Shown here piece by piece: positions 60,891-64,000 of a stretch of 64,000 nucleotides of DNA. This DNA comes from Bacteroidales bacterium UBA7569 (lineage in GTDB: Bacteria > Bacteroidota > Bacteroidia > Bacteroidales > Paludibacteraceae). Made by a program: the position numbers and the translations under genes. The notes below the pieces were generated by a model. It saw only the letters and a program-made list of their open reading frames with translations, was not told the origin of the DNA and made no database searches. Location: assembly GCA_002477945.1 (NCBI GenBank), contig DLLF01000005.1:15336-79335 (forward strand), written 5' to 3'. Position 1 is the first letter of the stretch. Each line of letters begins with the position of its first letter.

Positions 60891-62057
60891 ATGGCAAATG
60901 GTAAACGACTTATTGCTTTGGACGTCCTGCGAGGACTCACCATTGCGGGCATGATTGTGGTCAACAACCCCGGTAGTTGGAGTTATGTGTACGCCCCGTT
61001 GCGTCATGCGGCGTGGAACGGCTGCACACCGACCGACCTGGTATTCCCTTTCTTCGTCTTTGTGATGGGAGTGGCTATGAGTCTCTCCTATAGCAAAACA
61101 GATTACCAACTGACCAAACACACGTTTGCCAAATTGCTTTATCGTTCCCTTCTCCTCATCTTGATTGGCTGGGCTTTGGGCTGGTTCGGAATATGCCTGC
61201 GTACTTTCAGTGCCGGCGGCACGTGGCAGGAAGCCCTTTGGCTCAATCCCGTACACAAATTGCGCTTCCTGGGAGTCTTTCCCCGTCTGGGCTTGGTGTC
61301 TTTGTTTGCGGGGCTCCTGCTTATGATTTTCAAACCTCGGCGGATCGGTTGGGTGGCGGGAGCCTTGCTTCTTGCCTATTGTATTATGATAGGGGTAACC
61401 CATAGTTTCGATTTGACCACCGATAACATTGTGGCTCGGGTCGATCTTGCCATCTTCGGAGAGAACCATATATACCACATGGGCGGTATCCCGTTCGACC
61501 CGGAAGGACTTTTGTCCACCATCCCATGCGTGGCCCATGCCCTCATCGGCGCAATGGCGGGCAGTCTTATTCTCAAATCGAACAGGGAAGCAACGGGCGA
61601 ATCCGCCAAGTGGTTGTCGGTCAACCGCCTCTTTATCTTCGGCACCGTTCTGCTCTTTGCGGGTTTTATGCTGGATTATGCCTTTCCCATCAACAAGTCC
61701 CTTTGGTCGGCAAGTTATGTGTTCGTGACCTGTGGACTCGCTTCCTTGCTCTTGGCGCTCTTTGTTTGGGCAATCGACATCTGCGGCAAACGACGTTGGT
61801 CAGTCTTCTTCGAGAGTTTCGGAGTGAATCCTTTGTTTATTTTTGTGCTGTCAAACATATTGGTTACCGTAATGGCGAACATACGCTTCACCATAGCCGG
61901 TGAAACCTATTCCGTGTGGAGTGCATGGTATCGCTGTTGTATGGTGCCTCTGTTCGGTGATTTCGGAGGCTCTTTGGCATGTGCATTGTCGTTGGTGGCT
62001 GTGTTGTGGCTGATAGCCCATCCGCTTTATATGAAGAAAATCTATATCAAACTGTAA
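60891..62057 (+). CDS. Membrane acyltransferase (DUF5009/HGSNAT-like, NagX type)
   Basis: The start at 60891 (MANGKRLIALDVLRGLTIAGM) gives 388 residues. An extended upstream frame would cover the promoter. About ten hydrophobic segments are present. The first block IALDVLRGLTI and TPTDLVFPFFVFVMGVAMS are family hallmarks of the heparan-alpha-glucosaminide N-acetyltransferase-like group, which moves acetyl groups across the membrane onto amino sugars. Bacteroidales members often process peptidoglycan or glycan breakdown products. Neighbours give no clue. Confidence 0.88.
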   Translation: MANGKRLIALDVLRGLTIAGMIVVNNPGSWSYVYAPLRHAAWNGCTPTDLVFPFFVFVMGVAMSLSYSKTDYQLTKHTFAKLLYRSLLLILIGWALGWFGICLRTFSAGGTWQEALWLNPVHKLRFLGVFPRLGLVSLFAGLLLMIFKPRRIGWVAGALLLAYCIMIGVTHSFDLTTDNIVARVDLAIFGENHIYHMGGIPFDPEGLLSTIPCVAHALIGAMAGSLILKSNREATGESAKWLSVNRLFIFGTVLLFAGFMLDYAFPINKSLWSASYVFVTCGLASLLLALFVWAIDICGKRRWSVFFESFGVNPLFIFVLSNILVTVMANIRFTIAGETYSVWSAWYRCCMVPLFGDFGGSLACALSLVAVLWLIAHPLYMKKIYIKL

Positions 62058-62079
62058 GTCGTTATATCGGGCTGGTTCT

Positions 62080-63003
62080 ATGGCGTACGCGGCAACGATA
62101 GGTTTTTTCGATGGAATGCACTTGGGGCACCGTTTCCTTTTGCAGGAACTGCTCTCCTTGTCGTTGCAGCGTCATCTTGTTCCGATGGTGGTCACTTTCC
62201 GCCAGCATCCCCGTTCCGTCCTGCAGTCCGGCTATACACCGCAACTTCTGATGACGCCCTGCGAACGTCTGGAGGCTATCCGTGCGCAAGGAATAGAAAA
62301 TGTGCAGATGCTCTCTTTCTCCGATGTTCGGGACTGGACGAAGCGCCGGTTTATGTGCTATCTGCATTGTGAACTTGGTGTGGAGGTGCTTCTGATGGGA
62401 TATAATCACCACTTCGGTTGCGATGGAAACACTGCTTTCTCGGACTATTTGTGCGCTGCGCGGGAGGAACACCTGCAATTGGTTCAGTCCCGGCCTTATG
62501 CCGCTTCTCAGGTCGTGGTAAGTTCCACCAAGATACGCAGTCTCTTGCTCTCTCATCATGTAGAGCAAGCCAATGCCCTTCTTGCGGCTCCTTACAGCCT
62601 GACGGGACGTGTGGTACACGGTCGGCAGATCGGACGTCGGATTGGTTTCCCTACGGCGAACATCGAACCGTCAGATTCCTGCAAACTCATTCCCGCTTCG
62701 GGAGTCTATGCTGTGGAAGTGGAGATGGACAACCATGGCTATAAAGGTATCTTGAATATAGGTACCAACCCCACTGTCGGCGGAACGAACCGGAGTCTTG
62801 AGGTCTATATCCACGGATTCTCCGGCAATCTGTATGATCAAGTTTTGACAATCCGTTTTCTCCGTTTCCTGCGGGAGGAACAGCGGTTCTCTTCTCTTGA
62901 CGAACTCAGGAAACAGATTACGGCTGATTGTGAGCAGGCTTTCCCTCAAAACCACCGTCATTCCGTAGAGGAAGACAGTTCTTTGCTGAGGTCTTGCAGA
63001 TAA
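62080..63003 (+). CDS. ribF: Bifunctional riboflavin kinase/FAD synthetase
   Basis: This 307-residue protein makes FMN from riboflavin and FAD from FMN. The N-terminal nucleotidyltransferase domain has GFFDGMHLGH, then YNHHFGCDG and SSTKIRSLL. The C-terminal kinase domain has GRVVHGRQIGRRIGFPTAN (the phosphate-binding motif, P-T-A-N) and NIGTNPTVGG, ending in the regular helical RFLREEQRF. The N-terminus is shorter than usual before G-F-F-D-G. Its 3' end overlaps the kinase-like gene on the other strand by 46 bases. Confidence 0.95.
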   Translation: MAYAATIGFFDGMHLGHRFLLQELLSLSLQRHLVPMVVTFRQHPRSVLQSGYTPQLLMTPCERLEAIRAQGIENVQMLSFSDVRDWTKRRFMCYLHCELGVEVLLMGYNHHFGCDGNTAFSDYLCAAREEHLQLVQSRPYAASQVVVSSTKIRSLLLSHHVEQANALLAAPYSLTGRVVHGRQIGRRIGFPTANIEPSDSCKLIPASGVYAVEVEMDNHGYKGILNIGTNPTVGGTNRSLEVYIHGFSGNLYDQVLTIRFLRFLREEQRFSSLDELRKQITADCEQAFPQNHRHSVEEDSSLLRSCR

Positions 63004-64000
63004 CTTTGCAGTTGCAGGTATTGCTGGTCAATCAAGGATAAACAAGCCGCCTGCAGTTGAGGATCGTCCGCATAAACGTTTGCCAATGAGTCGCGCAGGG
63101 GAATCCAGCGGAATTGTTTTGTTGTTTGCAGAATATCCTTGTTCTGGCGCAGAGTTTGTTCCAACCGCTCTTTTTCGTGCTGCATGCAGGTCATTACGTC
63201 GTCCGTCATCGCTTGTTTCCGTTGCTTTTCCGCCTGATGTTCTTCTTCCCAAAGAGTACGTTCTTGCAGTGTGAGATTATACTCTGTTTGCACGTCTTGC
63301 AGAGTTTGTTGTGCTTGCGAGTTGGCTTGCTCTGCAAGTCTCCGTTCTTCCTGCGCCTCTGCAAGCAGGTCTTTGGCATGTTGCTGTTCAACGTAGGCTT
63401 CTCCGAGCAAGACGGCACAACCGGTCACAATGATGCCGCTCAAAACATTTCTCCATACTTTCGCTGTCTTTTCACGATGCACGATATCTCTGCGCAGTTC
63501 GGCAATGTTTTTGTGGCATTTTCTGCGGCAGGCATTGGCAATTCGTTTGCAACTTCGCAGGTGCAATAAATCCATCACATCCGCTATATGGCAAAGGTCG
63601 TCTTGCAGGTCATTGGGGGCGGGAGATGCCGAGTCGTCGGTATCGGAAAGTCCGAAATCAATGAGTTTGAGGTTTCCGCCATTGTGCGTGATGAGGATAT
63701 TGCCCGGTTTGAGGTCATGGTGCACCAACTGCCGTGCGTGCAGATACTCCACCGCGTCAAGCAGTTGCATCATCACGCGGAGACGCTTATGTTTGTCGGG
63801 TTTGGTTGCCAGCCAACAGTCCATGGTCTGTCCGTCCACAGCCTCCTGTACGATACACCGTCCGCAGTCGGGTATATCCTCCAGCGAATAGGTGGCGGCA
63901 ATGTTCGGGTGCACCAGTTGTATGCCGAGGCGGAACTCTTTCTCTTGCTGCCGTAAGCAGTCAGTAAGGTGCTGTTGTTCTGCGGGCAAGCCCTTGAGTA
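62958..64000 (-). CDS. Membrane-anchored Ser/Thr protein-kinase-like protein (5' end outside the window)
   Basis: The frame is open at the right edge, so the N-terminal lobe lies beyond the window; about 347 residues are visible. The catalytic loop HHDLKPGNILI and the metal-binding LIDFGLSD of Hanks-type kinases are intact, and LKGLPAEQQ at the edge may be the lysine strand. A single membrane segment (VLSGIIVTGCAVLLGEAYV) is followed by about 140 residues of coiled coil rich in Q, E and L outside the membrane. The distal part would be periplasmic. The convergent overlap with ribF is unusual but short. No substrate can be predicted. Confidence 0.82.
   Translation of the reverse strand, partial: LKGLPAEQQHLTDCLRQQEKEFRLGIQLVHPNIAATYSLEDIPDCGRCIVQEAVDGQTMDCWLATKPDKHKRLRVMMQLLDAVEYLHARQLVHHDLKPGNILITHNGGNLKLIDFGLSDTDDSASPAPNDLQDDLCHIADVMDLLHLRSCKRIANACRRKCHKNIAELRRDIVHREKTAKVWRNVLSGIIVTGCAVLLGEAYVEQQHAKDLLAEAQEERRLAEQANSQAQQTLQDVQTEYNLTLQERTLWEEEHQAEKQRKQAMTDDVMTCMQHEKERLEQTLRQNKDILQTTKQFRWIPLRDSLANVYADDPQLQAACLSLIDQQYLQLQSYLQDLSKELSSSTE

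Noticed and set aside
60117..61538. A 473-codon frame on the minus strand opposite tsf and the acyltransferase gene.
   Set aside because: It overlaps two confident genes and their promoter and terminator, and shows no domain.

Overview
The window comes from the chromosome of an anaerobic Bacteroidota, most likely order Bacteroidales. The evidence is the promoter type (TTTG about 20 bases upstream of TAnnTTTG before many genes), weak Shine-Dalgarno use with several TTG or GTG starts, a giant surface protein with a type IX secretion sorting tail, pyruvate:ferredoxin oxidoreductase plus a flavodiiron protein, and a Bacteroidales-type uronate operon. Genus and species cannot be fixed from the sequence alone.

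Layout. 1-6.5 kb: the 3' part of a giant repeat-built type IX cargo and its outer-membrane partner. 6.9-13.4 kb: an AAA ATPase, nifJ, and a flavodiiron protein preceded by a short leader ORF. 13.4-14.7 kb: a gene-free island of degenerate repeats. 14.8-16.7 kb: a membrane-bound AraC-type regulator and a small outer-membrane barrel. 16.9-23.4 kb, minus strand: a seven-gene operon (lipid kinase, dut, TPR protein, DUF4292 lipoprotein, EnvC-like protein, FKBP lipoprotein, Rieske-like lipoprotein, rimM). 23.6-25.6 kb: a TPR protein, then a HIT/HAD gene pair. 25.7-30.6 kb, minus: uronate catabolism (uxaC, kdgK, eda, exuT-like) with palindromic elements between the genes. 30.8-34.2 kb: a Bax-inhibitor-1 family protein, tRNA-Ser(GCU), a second repeat island, and a COG0523 metallochaperone GTPase.

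34.3-57.1 kb, minus strand, is one large surface-polysaccharide locus. Its promoter-proximal part makes UDP-sugar acids and probably UDP-L-FucNAc (CapE/CapF/CapG-like), then encodes a LicD transferase, Wzx flippase, Wzy polymerase and three glycosyltransferases. After a small hypothetical gene, a second promoter starts a PglD-like acetyltransferase, a short-chain reductase, an acyl-activating enzyme, an acyl carrier protein, a truncated glycosyltransferase remnant, an outer-membrane protein, two tandem LicC-LicA fusion proteins, a LicB-like permease, an initiating sugar transferase and a PLP aminotransferase. LicA, LicB, LicC and LicD functions together predict phosphocholine (or a related amino-alcohol phosphate) on the polysaccharide. 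The duplicated LicC-LicA fusion, the ACP/ligase/reductase set and the recombination scar beside the lic genes are the most unusual content.

57.6-64 kb: a ribosomal-protein operon (rplM, rpsI, rpsB, tsf), a membrane acyltransferase, ribF, and the 3' part of a protein-kinase-like gene running off the window. Several short intergenic repeat families recur across the window and occupy nearly all gene-free stretches longer than 300 bases.
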